Shown: positions 51,460-60,291 of the stretch, one piece after another | Layout of the letters: each line of letters starts with the position of its first letter | How positions within the stretch are numbered: the stretch's first letter is position 1 | Source of the DNA: Pseudomonas sp. GV085 | GTDB lineage: Bacteria > Pseudomonadota > Gammaproteobacteria > Pseudomonadales > Pseudomonadaceae | Assembly: GCF_003050925.1 (NCBI RefSeq) | Contig: NZ_QAOV01000002.1 | Span: 664,156-728,155, forward strand | Reading direction: 5' to 3' | DNA length: 64,000 bases | Program-made: the position numbers and the translations under genes | Notes under the pieces: model-generated | What the model was told of the DNA's origin: nothing | Databases searched by the model: none | The model's input: only the letters and a program-made list of their open reading frames with translations

Positions 51460-52500
51460 CTACTGACGTACCTGATTACGCCCGTTGCGCTTGGCCTGGT
51501 ACAGCGCATCGTCGGCACGGGTCAGCAGGGTTTCCGGCGTGTCACCGGGTTGAGCATGAGCCACGCCGAACGACGCGGTGATGGTGTCCAGCACCGTGTC
51601 GGTGCCCCGGGCCTTGACCCGCAGCGCCTGGATTTTCAGGCGCAGGCGCTCGGCAAAGGCACCGGCGGCGGCCAGATCCGGGCAATTCTTGAGCACGACA
51701 CAGAACTCTTCACCACCGTAACGCGCGGCAATGGCCTCGGCCGGCAGCGAGTCTCGCAACACCCGGGCGACATGCTGAAGCACGCGGTCGCCCAAGGGAT
51801 GGCCGTACTGGTCGTTGAAGTGTTTAAAGTGGTCGATGTCCAGCATCACCAGTGCCACACCGGTCACTGCGTTGTTCATCGCCTGCTCGAGCTTGCGGTT
51901 GAAGGTGGTACGGTTGAGCAATTCGGTCAGGCCATCGAGGGTCGCGGCCAGTTGGGCGCGCTCCAGTTTGTCCCGCAGGCTTTTGATCTCGTGTTGCGCC
52001 GATTGCAACCGGGAGAGGAAGTGTTCCTGCTGACTCTGCATCAGTTGGGTGCTTTGCTGCAGCTGGATCAGGATGCTCGGCAAGTGCTCGCTGGCGGGCT
52101 CTTCAAGCATTTGCAGGTATTGGTCGAGGTTGGCCTGGAAATTCCGATTGCCCTTCACGCTGCGCGAAACATCGCGCTCCATATCGTCGACCAGGTTGAT
52201 CGCTTCCTGTTGCCCGGAACGGGCGTCCGCCAGTTCATCGCGGATGATGTACTCGCGAAACAGTTTGGCGGCCGACTCCGGCGGGAAATAGTCGAAGTCG
52301 TTGACCACCCGGTCCAGGTGCCGATTGAGTTCCGGCTCCTGGCCTTTGCTGTAGGTGTACCAGAGCGCGTAGTGCACCGGGTTGGGCGCAATGTTGTGAC
52401 GAACCATCAGCGGCACTGCCTGCTTGAGCAACGCCGCCGCCTCGCGGGAGTCTTCTGGATACAGCGCTAGAACAGTCGCACGCGTGTCGGATTGGCTCAT
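51460..52500 (-). CDS. Diguanylate cyclase (GGDEF)
   Basis: A 346-residue enzyme making c-di-GMP. The C-terminal domain has DGLTELLNRTTF, DIDHFKHFNDQYGHPLGDRV and the active-site motif ARYGGEEF. The region five residues before the motif is AEAIA, without the RxxD inhibitory site, so product inhibition by that route is not expected. Residues 1-180 are helical with a coiled-coil stretch (SRLQSAQHEIKSLRDKLERA) and no membrane span, like DgcP-type cytoplasmic cyclases. Start ATG 52500; upstream in-frame starts lack support. A REP pair lies upstream. Confidence 0.92.
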   Translation of the reverse strand: MSQSDTRATVLALYPEDSREAAALLKQAVPLMVRHNIAPNPVHYALWYTYSKGQEPELNRHLDRVVNDFDYFPPESAAKLFREYIIRDELADARSGQQEAINLVDDMERDVSRSVKGNRNFQANLDQYLQMLEEPASEHLPSILIQLQQSTQLMQSQQEHFLSRLQSAQHEIKSLRDKLERAQLAATLDGLTELLNRTTFNRKLEQAMNNAVTGVALVMLDIDHFKHFNDQYGHPLGDRVLQHVARVLRDSLPAEAIAARYGGEEFCVVLKNCPDLAAAGAFAERLRLKIQALRVKARGTDTVLDTITASFGVAHAQPGDTPETLLTRADDALYQAKRNGRNQVRQ

Positions 52501-52630
52501 GGTTTCACTGTGGTTGTTTTTATTTGGCGATTGGCAAACTCGCCGAGCATAACCATACGCCCGACAAACGACCATCCCGAATTACACAATCATTTCAACC
52601 CGGTACGCCCGAGGTATTGCACCCAGCTTT

Positions 52631-52726
52631 TCTGTAGGAGCGAGCCTGCTCGCGATGGCGGTGGATCAGTCAACTAAGATGTTGAAGCTGATGGCCTCAT
52701 CGCGAGCAGGCTCGCTCCTACAGGGG
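52631..52726. repeat. REP pair 10 (forward-reverse)
   Basis: TGTAGGAGCGAGCCTGCTCG and its inverse CGAGCAGGCTCGCTCCTACA. The spacer starts GGCGGTGGATCAGTC, shared with REP pair 11. Confidence 0.95.
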
Positions 52727-52742
52727 TTATGCGGTGCCTGTA

Positions 52743-53783
52743 TCAGCGCGCAGCCCAGGCATTGAAGCGCTGTTCAAGCTCTTCGCCATGGTCGACCCAG
52801 AACTCCGCGTCCACGGCCCGGGCGCCGGCCAGGTTGGCCGCGGCGGTCGGCAATTGCTCCTGCACGTCCTTGGGCAGCAATGGCAGGGTCTGGCGATGCA
52901 CCGGCCCGTAGGGGATGGTTTCCGAGAAGACTTTTTGCGTCTGCGGCTGGCTGGCAAACGCGATGAAGTTTTCCGCCAGCGCCTTGTTCGGCGTGCCTTT
53001 GACCACCGCCCAGTATTCCGGGTCGTACAGGCTCTGCGGCCAGACGATGCTCAGTTTCATGCCTTCCTTTTGCGCCGAGGCAATCCGCCCGTTGTAGGCG
53101 GCGCTCATCACCACGTCGCCGGCCACCAGCCATTGCGCCGGTTGGGCGCCCGCCTCCCACCACTGGATGTTCGGCTTGATCTGGTCGAGTTTGGCAAAGG
53201 CCCGCGTCACGCCTTGCGGGGTGTTCAAGACCTTGTACACGTCGTCCGCCTTGACGCCGTCGGCCAGCAAGGCGATTTCCAGGGTGTACTTGGCGCTCTT
53301 GCGCAGGCCGCGCTTGCCCGGGAAGTCGGCGACATTCCAGAAGTCCGCCCAGGATTGCGGCGCCTTGGCCTGCTTGCTCTGGTCGTAGGCCATGACCATC
53401 GACCAGACGTATGTGGCCACCCCGCATTCGGTCAGTGCACCGGGCACGAAGTTCGCCGATTCACCGAAGCGTCCCGCATCGAGCTTCTCGAACAGGCCCT
53501 CCTCGCAGCCGCGCAACAGCTCGGGGCTTTCGACTTCCACCACATCCCAACTAGTGTGGCCGGCGGAGACCATGGCCTTGATCTTCGACAGCTCGCCGTT
53601 GTACTCACCGGCGATGATGTTGCCCGCGCCGCTGGCATTAAAGGGCTGGAAATAGGCTTTATCCTGAGCCTGTTTGGTAGCACCACCGAAGGAGATCACG
53701 GTGAGGTCCTGGGGGGCCGCCCACACACTGGCACTCAACACCGCCAGGGCAAACGGAACACTGCAACGCAAGGATCTGGACAT
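52743..53783 (-). CDS. ABC transporter substrate-binding protein (PotD-like)
   Basis: A 346-residue periplasmic protein. The signal peptide MSRSLRCSVPFALAVLSAS ends at VWA-APQD. Mature blocks such as LTVISFGGATKQAQDKAYFQ, WDVVEVESPELLRGCEEGLF, KPNIQWWEAGAQPAQWLVAG and MSAAYNGRI resemble the PotD/spermidine-putrescine binding family (COG0687), including the ligand-binding EAGAQPAQ and YNGR. Last gene of the five-gene operon. No permease or ATPase is nearby; it must use another transporter or one encoded elsewhere. AGGA is at eight bases. Confidence 0.88.
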   Translation of the reverse strand: MSRSLRCSVPFALAVLSASVWAAPQDLTVISFGGATKQAQDKAYFQPFNASGAGNIIAGEYNGELSKIKAMVSAGHTSWDVVEVESPELLRGCEEGLFEKLDAGRFGESANFVPGALTECGVATYVWSMVMAYDQSKQAKAPQSWADFWNVADFPGKRGLRKSAKYTLEIALLADGVKADDVYKVLNTPQGVTRAFAKLDQIKPNIQWWEAGAQPAQWLVAGDVVMSAAYNGRIASAQKEGMKLSIVWPQSLYDPEYWAVVKGTPNKALAENFIAFASQPQTQKVFSETIPYGPVHRQTLPLLPKDVQEQLPTAAANLAGARAVDAEFWVDHGEELEQRFNAWAAR

Positions 53784-53818
53784 GGATCGCTTCCTCGGGC
53801 CTTGTCGACCCTTTGTTG

Positions 53819-54988
53819 TCATGGGTGTTCGGATTCACTCAAGTACGCCGCCAGGCGATCCATCAGGCGGTCGCAGGCTGCCATCTGTTCGACGCTGACA
53901 AATTCATCGGGCTTGTGTCCCTGGTCCATGCTGCCGGGACCGCAGACCACCGAAGGAATGCCGGCCTGATCGAACAGCCCGCCTTCGGTGCCAAAGGCCA
54001 CGGTGCTGAACTCGTCATTGCCGCATAGCCGGGCAATCAGCCGGGCCGCCGCGCTGTCGGTGGGTGTCGCAAGGCCCGGATAGGCCGAGATTTTTTCAAA
54101 GCGGATGCCGGTATCGGTGTCCACGGCCTGCATGGCCGGCAGCAACGTCTGCTCGGCGTAGTCTTGCAGCTCATCGACGACCACTTGCGGGGCGAAGTCC
54201 GGCAAGGCGCGGATCTCGAAATCGAAACGGCAGTCCGCTGGCACGATGTTCAGCGCCGTACCGCCCTGGATCACTCCGACCTGCACAGTCGTGAACGCCG
54301 GATCGAAGCGTTTGTCGTGCAATGGCGGCCGGGCCAGAGTGGCGCCGATGTCGCCCAGCCGACCGATCAGGCGCGCGGCCTGCTCGATGGCATTGACCCC
54401 ATACGGTGCGTAGGCCGAATGACAGGCGGCGCCGCGCACATGACAGCGCATCGCCAGTTTGCCCTTGTGGCCGAGCACCGGCTTGAGCTCGGTCGGCTCG
54501 CCGATCAGACACAACGCCGGTGCCGGGATGCGTTGGGGCAACACTTCCAGCAACCCGCGCACGCCGAGGCAACCGACCTCTTCGTCATAGGAAAACGCCA
54601 GGTGCACCGGGCACTTCAAAGGGCTGGCGAGAAACATCGGCAAGGCGGCCAGCACCGAAGCCAGATAGCCTTTCATGTCAGCCGTGCCGCGGCCGTAAAG
54701 CTTGCCGTCCGCTTCGCTCAGGCAGAACGGCTCGACCGTCCAGGCCTGGCCGTCCACCGGCACCACGTCGGTGTGACCGGACAGCACGATGCCGCCGGCC
54801 ACACGCGGGCCGACCGTGGCCAGCAGATTGGCCTTGGTCCGCTCGGCGTTGTAGATCAGTTCGCAATCCACGCCCAGTTCGTGCAGGTAGTCGCGCACGA
54901 ACTCGATCAGCGCAAGGTTCGAATCGCGGCTGACCGTGGCGAACCCGATCAGTCGCGCGAGCATGGCGCGGCTGCGCAACTCACTCAT
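53819..54988 (-). CDS. argE: M20 metallopeptidase, acetylornithine deacetylase type
   Basis: A 389-residue M20 zinc hydrolase. The metal ligands are visible: His in SGHTDVVPVDG, Asp in GRGTADMKGY, Glu pair in SYDEEVGCLG, and the C-terminal His in GSMDQGHKPDEFV. Length and blocks fit ArgE. Context is not arginine synthesis: it sits between DUF1028 and the binding protein in a catabolic operon, so it may remove an acyl group from an amine or amino acid. ATG 54988 has GGAG upstream and overlaps the DUF1028 stop by eight bases. The argE symbol is by similarity only. Confidence 0.82.
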   Translation of the reverse strand: MSELRSRAMLARLIGFATVSRDSNLALIEFVRDYLHELGVDCELIYNAERTKANLLATVGPRVAGGIVLSGHTDVVPVDGQAWTVEPFCLSEADGKLYGRGTADMKGYLASVLAALPMFLASPLKCPVHLAFSYDEEVGCLGVRGLLEVLPQRIPAPALCLIGEPTELKPVLGHKGKLAMRCHVRGAACHSAYAPYGVNAIEQAARLIGRLGDIGATLARPPLHDKRFDPAFTTVQVGVIQGGTALNIVPADCRFDFEIRALPDFAPQVVVDELQDYAEQTLLPAMQAVDTDTGIRFEKISAYPGLATPTDSAAARLIARLCGNDEFSTVAFGTEGGLFDQAGIPSVVCGPGSMDQGHKPDEFVSVEQMAACDRLMDRLAAYLSESEHP

Positions 54989-55655
54989 CGCCGGGCACTC
55001 CATACGCGGGGGCCAGGGTCGGATTGAGGGCGCGGGTCAGGTAGTCCTGCAATTGCGGCTCGTAGGCAATCCACAGTTTGCCCAGCTCGCCAATCGGGTT
55101 TTCATCGGCCCAATCCACCCGCAGGTCGACAATCGGCCAGGTCAGCTCTCCCACCACCGACAACGCCGCCGAGTGCACCGCGCCGGCTTCGCCACCAGCA
55201 TCCTGCCCGGCCTGCAAGGCGTTCATCAGCCGGGTGGCGAGGCAGCCTTCGCTGTTTTCGAACGCCGCAACCATCACCTCGATCACCCCACTGTTGGCCA
55301 ACAGGTTGCCGGCCGCCACACATTGCTCACCGGCCACAGCGTTGTTGATGCCCAACGCATGGTTGCCGCTGAACACCGCCGTGCGCCCGTGGGCATCGAC
55401 CACCGCCACCTGGCGGTATTGGCTGTAGCCGTTGCGGGTCAATGAATGGTCCAGCGCCTGGGGTGGCGCCGAGCCGCCCGCCAGTTCATCGAGGATCTGC
55501 GGGCCGAGGGCCGGCAGCGTGATGTTCTGGCTCGACACCGCGCCGACACCGGCCCGCAGCCAGGGGCAGCGCGCGCCGACGGCAATGCTCGAAGAGCTGA
55601 TGGCAATGCCCAACTGACCGGTCTCGGCACAGCGACCCACGATGGAAAAAGTCAT
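54981..55655 (-). CDS. DUF1028 family protein (Ntn-hydrolase-like)
   Basis: A 224-residue protein matching DUF1028 throughout: TFSIVGRCAETGQLGIAISS, VGARCPWLRAGVGAVSSQNI, AGNLLANSGVIEVMVAAFEN and the conserved D-x-R-x-D block IVDLRVDWADENPIGELGKL. The family fold resembles Ntn-hydrolases and no activity has been assigned that I know of. It is often encoded beside Rid proteins and M20 hydrolases, as here. It lies 10 bases after the Rid gene, in the same operon. Confidence 0.85.
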   Translation of the reverse strand: MTFSIVGRCAETGQLGIAISSSSIAVGARCPWLRAGVGAVSSQNITLPALGPQILDELAGGSAPPQALDHSLTRNGYSQYRQVAVVDAHGRTAVFSGNHALGINNAVAGEQCVAAGNLLANSGVIEVMVAAFENSEGCLATRLMNALQAGQDAGGEAGAVHSAALSVVGELTWPIVDLRVDWADENPIGELGKLWIAYEPQLQDYLTRALNPTLAPAYGVPGDE

Positions 55656-55665
55656 GGCGAATTCC

Positions 55666-56076
55666 TTATTCAGGGATGACAGCGATCACATCGATTTCCA
55701 TCAGCCACTGCGGCTGGCCGAGGGCGCTGACCACCAGGCCAGTGGAAATCGGGAACACGCCCTTGAGCCACTTGCCGACTTCCTGGTACACCGGTTCGCG
55801 GTAGCGCGGGTCGATCAGGTAGGTGGTGGTCTTGACGATATGGCTCAGGTCGCTGCCCGCCTCCTCCAGCAGTTGCTTGACGTTGCGCATGGCCTGCTCG
55901 GCCTGGGCGCGCGGATCACCGAGGCCCACCAGTTGACCGTTGAAATCGGTGCCGACCTGACCACGCACATACACGGTGTTGCCGGCGCGCACGGCCTGGC
56001 ACAGATCGTTGTCCAGCGTCTGGTTCGGGTAGGTGTCCTTGGTGTTGAACATGCGGATGCGGGTATGAGTAGGCAT
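55666..56076 (-). CDS. RidA/YjgF-family protein lacking the canonical arginine
   Basis: A 136-residue Rid protein. Family blocks are YPNQTLDNDLCQAVRAGNTV, VRGQVGTDFNGQLVGLGDPR and QAEQAMRNVKQLLEEAGSDL. In archetypal RidA a catalytic Arg lies two residues before the EIE/EIx-AIA block near the C-terminus; here the text is PQWLMEIDVIAVIPE, with Leu at that place. This suggests one of the Rid subfamilies (Rid4-Rid7) not expected to act as standard imine deaminases. ATG 56076 overlaps the monooxygenase stop (TAATG), with GGGAG upstream. Confidence 0.85.
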   Translation of the reverse strand: MPTHTRIRMFNTKDTYPNQTLDNDLCQAVRAGNTVYVRGQVGTDFNGQLVGLGDPRAQAEQAMRNVKQLLEEAGSDLSHIVKTTTYLIDPRYREPVYQEVGKWLKGVFPISTGLVVSALGQPQWLMEIDVIAVIPE

Positions 56077-57437
56077 TAACGAACTCCCATGAGGCTGGCT
56101 TTCTGAAGAGGTGCACGGGCGGCGTCGGCTTGACGCTGGGTCGCATCCCGATAGTTGAGATAGGTGTGCTGTTTAACGATGTGATCGGCGATGTGCTTGG
56201 CGTCGTGCCAAACGCCCCAGATGAAGGCGGAGCCACGACGGGACTGCCACGGCAATCCGACGAAATACACCCCCGGCTCGGCCGACACGCCGCGCTGATG
56301 CCGGGGTTTGCCGTTTTCCTTGAAGGCATCGACCTTCAGCCAGCTGTAATCGGTGGAGTAACCGGTGGCCCAGATGATCGTAGTGACGCCGGCCTGGAGC
56401 AGGTCCAGCTCCAGGATTGGATTCGTCACGCAATCCGGGTCCGCCAGCATGGTTCGGGCTTCGGGTTCCAGCGGCAGGTCGAGGCCGTTGCGTTCGATGT
56501 AGGCGTCGGCCTTGTCGAGCAGCGCCAGGTAGTTTTCATCGCCACGCCGGATGTTGTCGGCGAGGTTGTCTTCGAAACTCACCACAGCGTCGTTGAACGA
56601 CTGGGTCAGGCCGACCAGGGTCATTCCCTGGTGAGCCAGGCGGCGGAAGTCCACGGTGTGGCCGCCACGGGCACCGCTCACGGCGATGGTCACGTGCTCC
56701 TTGCCCGGCTGCATGGCTTCGGCATCCCACTCGCCGAGCACCCCCAGCCACCAGCAGAAATCACGGTTGCGATAGGCACGCGGCGGACGGTCGTGGGCGC
56801 CGACCGACAGGTAGACCTGTTTGCCGCAGCGTTGCAGCTCATCGGCGATCTGCACCCCCGAAGAACCGGCGCCTACCACCAGCACGGCGCCTTCGGCCAG
56901 TTGCTGCGGGTTGAAGTATTGGGCGGAGTGAATCTGGGTGATGCCGGCGATTTGCGGAGCAATCGGCGGGATTGCCGGGCGCTGAAACGGGCCGGTGGCG
57001 ACCACCACGTGGCGGGCCTCGAGCACCCCATCCGAAGTTTCAACAGTGAAGCCTGGACGATCAGCGTTGCGTTCGACTTTCTTGACTTCAACGCCGGTGC
57101 GGATCGGCGCGTTGAACTTGCGGGCGTAGGCTTCGAAGTACTCGGCCACCTGCTCTTTTCCAGCGAAAGCATCCGGATCCAGACCGTCGAATTCCAGACC
57201 CGGAAAACGGTCGTGCCAGGCCGGACCGTTGGCCACCAGCGAATCCCAGCGGCCGGTGCGCCAGGCTTCGGCGATACGATTGCGCTCCAGCACGAGGTGA
57301 GGCACACCGAGCTTGCTCAAGTGTTCACTCATGGCCACGCCGGCCTGGCCGGCGCCAACTACAAGCGTATCAATTTCGGTCTTGTCAACTGTCATGGCTG
57401 TGCACTTCTGAAAGGTGGTTTGATTCAGGTCGGTCAT
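56076..57437 (-). CDS. FAD/NAD(P)H-dependent flavin monooxygenase
   Basis: A 453-residue flavoprotein monooxygenase. The FAD motif GAGQAG is at residues 28-33, the NADPH motif is VVGAGSSGVQIAD near residue 190, and between them is an FMO-like GITQIHSAQYF with one extra residue. The C-terminal ATGYSTDYSWL motif is typical of FMO/YUCCA-like enzymes. ATG 57437 has GAGGCGG upstream; ATG 57395 is an alternative. It is the first gene of the operon and would oxygenate an amine or related substrate. Divergent from cystathionine beta-synthase. Confidence 0.88.
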   Translation of the reverse strand: MTDLNQTTFQKCTAMTVDKTEIDTLVVGAGQAGVAMSEHLSKLGVPHLVLERNRIAEAWRTGRWDSLVANGPAWHDRFPGLEFDGLDPDAFAGKEQVAEYFEAYARKFNAPIRTGVEVKKVERNADRPGFTVETSDGVLEARHVVVATGPFQRPAIPPIAPQIAGITQIHSAQYFNPQQLAEGAVLVVGAGSSGVQIADELQRCGKQVYLSVGAHDRPPRAYRNRDFCWWLGVLGEWDAEAMQPGKEHVTIAVSGARGGHTVDFRRLAHQGMTLVGLTQSFNDAVVSFEDNLADNIRRGDENYLALLDKADAYIERNGLDLPLEPEARTMLADPDCVTNPILELDLLQAGVTTIIWATGYSTDYSWLKVDAFKENGKPRHQRGVSAEPGVYFVGLPWQSRRGSAFIWGVWHDAKHIADHIVKQHTYLNYRDATQRQADAARAPLQKASLMGVR

Positions 57438-57711
57438 GGCTGCCGCCTCGATACTGATCACTGTTGTTCTTCTGCTACGGCTATCGGTGTCAGGGTGTTG
57501 GCCGCATTCTGTTCGGAGCCGGGAAATAGCGAAATTATGTTTTTTGTGGTCGCTGGCGAGGAAAAAGCGTCGAGGCGACCGGTTGGCTGTGCAAGGTTGC
57601 GGCCGACCCAATCCCGGCCTATGGTCCAAGCGATGCATTGCCCGCGACCGACGCGAAGACCCGGCGCGGATTGCTGTCCATCCAGTGCGGATTTACGCAA
57701 GGAGTGATGAC

Positions 57712-59088
57712 ATGCCCGACAATTCCCGTCCTGCCGTGCTCGAACTGATTGGCAATACCCCGCTGGTGCGCGTCAGCCGTTTCGATACCGGCCCGTGCAC
57801 GCTGTTTCTCAAACTCGAATCCCAGAACCCCGGCGGTTCGATCAAGGACCGCATCGGTCTGGCGATGATCGATGTCGCCGAACGCGATGGTCGCCTGCGC
57901 CCCGGCGGCACCATCGTCGAAGCCACCGCCGGCAACACCGGGCTGGGCCTGGCCCTGGTCGGCCGCGCCAAGGGCTACCGAGTGGTGCTGGTGGTACCGG
58001 ACAAGATGTCCACCGAGAAGGTCCTGCACCTCAAGGCCATGGGCGCCGAGGTACACATCACCCGCTCCGATGTCGGCAAGGGTCATCCCGAGTATTACCA
58101 GGACGTCGCCGCGCGGCTGGCCGCGGATATTCCCGATGCGTTCTTCGCCGACCAGTTCAACAACCCGGCCAACCCGCTGGCTCACGAATGCAGCACCGCG
58201 CCGGAGATCTGGGCGCAGACCCAGCACGATGTGGACGCCATCGTCGTCGGTGTCGGCTCGGCCGGCACCCTCACCGGCCTGACCCGATTCTTCAAACGCG
58301 TGCAGCCGGACCTGGAAATGGTTCTGGCCGACCCGGTCGGCTCAGTGATGGCCGAATACAGCCGCAATGGCACCCTCCCCACCCCCGGTTCCTGGGCGGT
58401 GGAAGGCATCGGCGAAGACTTCATTCCGTCGATTGCCGACCTGTCCAGCGTGCGCCACGCCTATTCGATCAGCGACGAAGAAAGCTTCGACCATGCCCGC
58501 CAGTTGCTACGCGTCGAAGGCATTCTCGGCGGCTCGTCGACCGGCACCTTGCTGGCCGCCGCCCTGCGTTACTGCCGCGAACAGACCCAGCCGAAACGGG
58601 TGGTCAGCTTCGTCTGCGACACCGGTACGCGTTATTTGTCGAAGGTCTACAACGACCAGTGGATGAACGATCAGGGCCTGTTGCAACGCAAGCACTACGG
58701 CAACCTGCGCGATCTGATCGCGCGGCGCTTCGAGGACGGCCGGGTGATCAGCGTCGGCCCGGATGACACGCTACTGACGGCGTTTCAGCGCATGCGCCTG
58801 GCGGATGTCTCGCAACTGCCGGTGCTGGTGAACGGCAAGCAACTGGTCGGCGTTATCGACGAGTCCGACATCCTGCTGGGCGTGCACGAAGACGTTGCAC
58901 ATTTCCGCAAGGCCGTATCCAGCGCCATGACCGACAAGCTGCAAACCCTGTCCCCCGACGCCTCTCTGGCGGAACTGGAGGCAGAGCTGGGCCGTGGGCT
59001 GGTGGCAATCATCCAGGACGCCTCGGGATTTCACGGCCTGATTACCCGAACCGACATGCTCAATCACCTGCGGAGATCCCTGCCATGA
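57712..59088 (+). CDS. cbs: Cystathionine beta-synthase
   Basis: A 458-residue PLP enzyme making cystathionine from serine and homocysteine (reverse transsulfuration). The PLP lysine is Lys45 in NPGGSIKDR, and the phosphate loop is GVGSAGTLTG. Two CBS domains occupy residues about 335-458 (VISVGPDDTLLTAFQRMRLA, and TLSPDASLAELEAELG). No haem-binding N-terminal extension is present, as expected in bacteria. Cysteine synthase is the main alternative, but the CBS domains and the adjacent cystathionine enzyme settle it. AAGGAGTG lies upstream of ATG 57712. Overlaps the next gene in ATGA. Confidence 0.9.
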   Translation: MPDNSRPAVLELIGNTPLVRVSRFDTGPCTLFLKLESQNPGGSIKDRIGLAMIDVAERDGRLRPGGTIVEATAGNTGLGLALVGRAKGYRVVLVVPDKMSTEKVLHLKAMGAEVHITRSDVGKGHPEYYQDVAARLAADIPDAFFADQFNNPANPLAHECSTAPEIWAQTQHDVDAIVVGVGSAGTLTGLTRFFKRVQPDLEMVLADPVGSVMAEYSRNGTLPTPGSWAVEGIGEDFIPSIADLSSVRHAYSISDEESFDHARQLLRVEGILGGSSTGTLLAAALRYCREQTQPKRVVSFVCDTGTRYLSKVYNDQWMNDQGLLQRKHYGNLRDLIARRFEDGRVISVGPDDTLLTAFQRMRLADVSQLPVLVNGKQLVGVIDESDILLGVHEDVAHFRKAVSSAMTDKLQTLSPDASLAELEAELGRGLVAIIQDASGFHGLITRTDMLNHLRRSLP

Positions 59089-60263
59089 GTCAACAGGACA
59101 AAAACGCCCCGCCACAGGGCTTCGCCACCCGGGTGATCCACGCCGGGCAAGCGCCGGACCCTTCGACCGGGGCGCTGATGCCGCCGATCTACGCCAACTC
59201 CACCTACCTGCAACAGAGCCCCGGGGTGCACAAGGGCCTGGACTACGGGCGTTCGCACAACCCGACGCGCTGGGCGCTGGAGCGTTGCGTGGCCGACCTC
59301 GAAGGCGGCACCCGGGCCTTTGCCTTCGCCTCGGGGCTGGCGAGCATTTCCACGGTGCTGGAGCTGCTCGACGCCGGCTCGCACATCGTCTCGGGTAACG
59401 ATCTGTACGGCGGCACCTTCCGCCTGTTCGACAAGGTACGCCAGCGCAGCGCCGGGCACCGCTTCAGCTTCGTCGACCTGACCGACCTGGCGGCGTTCGA
59501 GGCATCCCTGCAGGACGACACCCGGATGGTCATGGTCGAGACCCCGAGCAATCCGCTGCTGCGCCTCACGGACCTGGCCGCCATCGCCCGCACCTGCCGC
59601 GCGCGCGGCATCATCTGCGTGGCCGACAACACCTTTGCCAGCCCGTGGATCCAGCGCCCGCTGGAACTGGGTTTCGACATCGTGCTGCACTCGACCACCA
59701 AATACCTCAACGGCCACTCCGACGTGATCGGCGGCATCGCCGTGGTCGGGCAGAACGCCGAACTGGCCGAGCGTCTGGGCTTCCTGCAAAACGCCGTCGG
59801 CGCCATCGCCGGCCCGTTCGACGCCTTCCTCACCCTGCGCGGGGTGAAAACCCTGGCCCTGCGCATGGAGCGGCATTGCAGCAACGCACTGGAGCTGGCG
59901 CAGTGGCTGGAGCGCCAACCGCAAGTCTCGCGGGTCTACTACCCGGGCCTGCCGTCGCACCCGCAGCACAAACTGGCCCAACGGCAAATGCGCGGTTTCG
60001 GCGGGATGATTGCCCTCGACCTCAACAGCGACCTGGCCGGCACCAAACGCTTCCTCGAGAGCGTGCAGATCTTCGCCCTGGCCGAGAGCCTGGGCGGCGT
60101 GGAAAGCCTGATCGAACACCCGGCGATCATGACCCACGCCACCATCCCGCCCGATACCCGCGCAGAGCTGGGGATCGGCGACGGGTTGGTGCGGTTGTCG
60201 GTGGGGGTTGAGGATGTGGAGGATTTGCGGGCGGATTTGGCGCAGGCGTTGGCGCGGATGTAA
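59085..60263 (+). CDS. Cystathionine gamma-synthase/lyase family enzyme
   Basis: A 392-residue fold-I PLP enzyme. The PLP lysine is Lys206 in LHSTTKYLNGHSDVIGG. Substrate residues are YGRSHNPTRWALE and, near the C-terminus, QIFALAESLGGVESLIEHP. After cbs it would act as a cystathionine gamma-lyase releasing cysteine, 2-oxobutyrate and ammonia; a gamma-synthase role cannot be excluded by sequence alone. Its ATG overlaps the cbs stop (ATGA), so the two form a coupled pair for methionine-to-cysteine conversion. Confidence 0.9.
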   Translation: MSQQDKNAPPQGFATRVIHAGQAPDPSTGALMPPIYANSTYLQQSPGVHKGLDYGRSHNPTRWALERCVADLEGGTRAFAFASGLASISTVLELLDAGSHIVSGNDLYGGTFRLFDKVRQRSAGHRFSFVDLTDLAAFEASLQDDTRMVMVETPSNPLLRLTDLAAIARTCRARGIICVADNTFASPWIQRPLELGFDIVLHSTTKYLNGHSDVIGGIAVVGQNAELAERLGFLQNAVGAIAGPFDAFLTLRGVKTLALRMERHCSNALELAQWLERQPQVSRVYYPGLPSHPQHKLAQRQMRGFGGMIALDLNSDLAGTKRFLESVQIFALAESLGGVESLIEHPAIMTHATIPPDTRAELGIGDGLVRLSVGVEDVEDLRADLAQALARM

Positions 60264-60291
60264 GTCACCTGAGTTGTGGGACACCGAAAAA

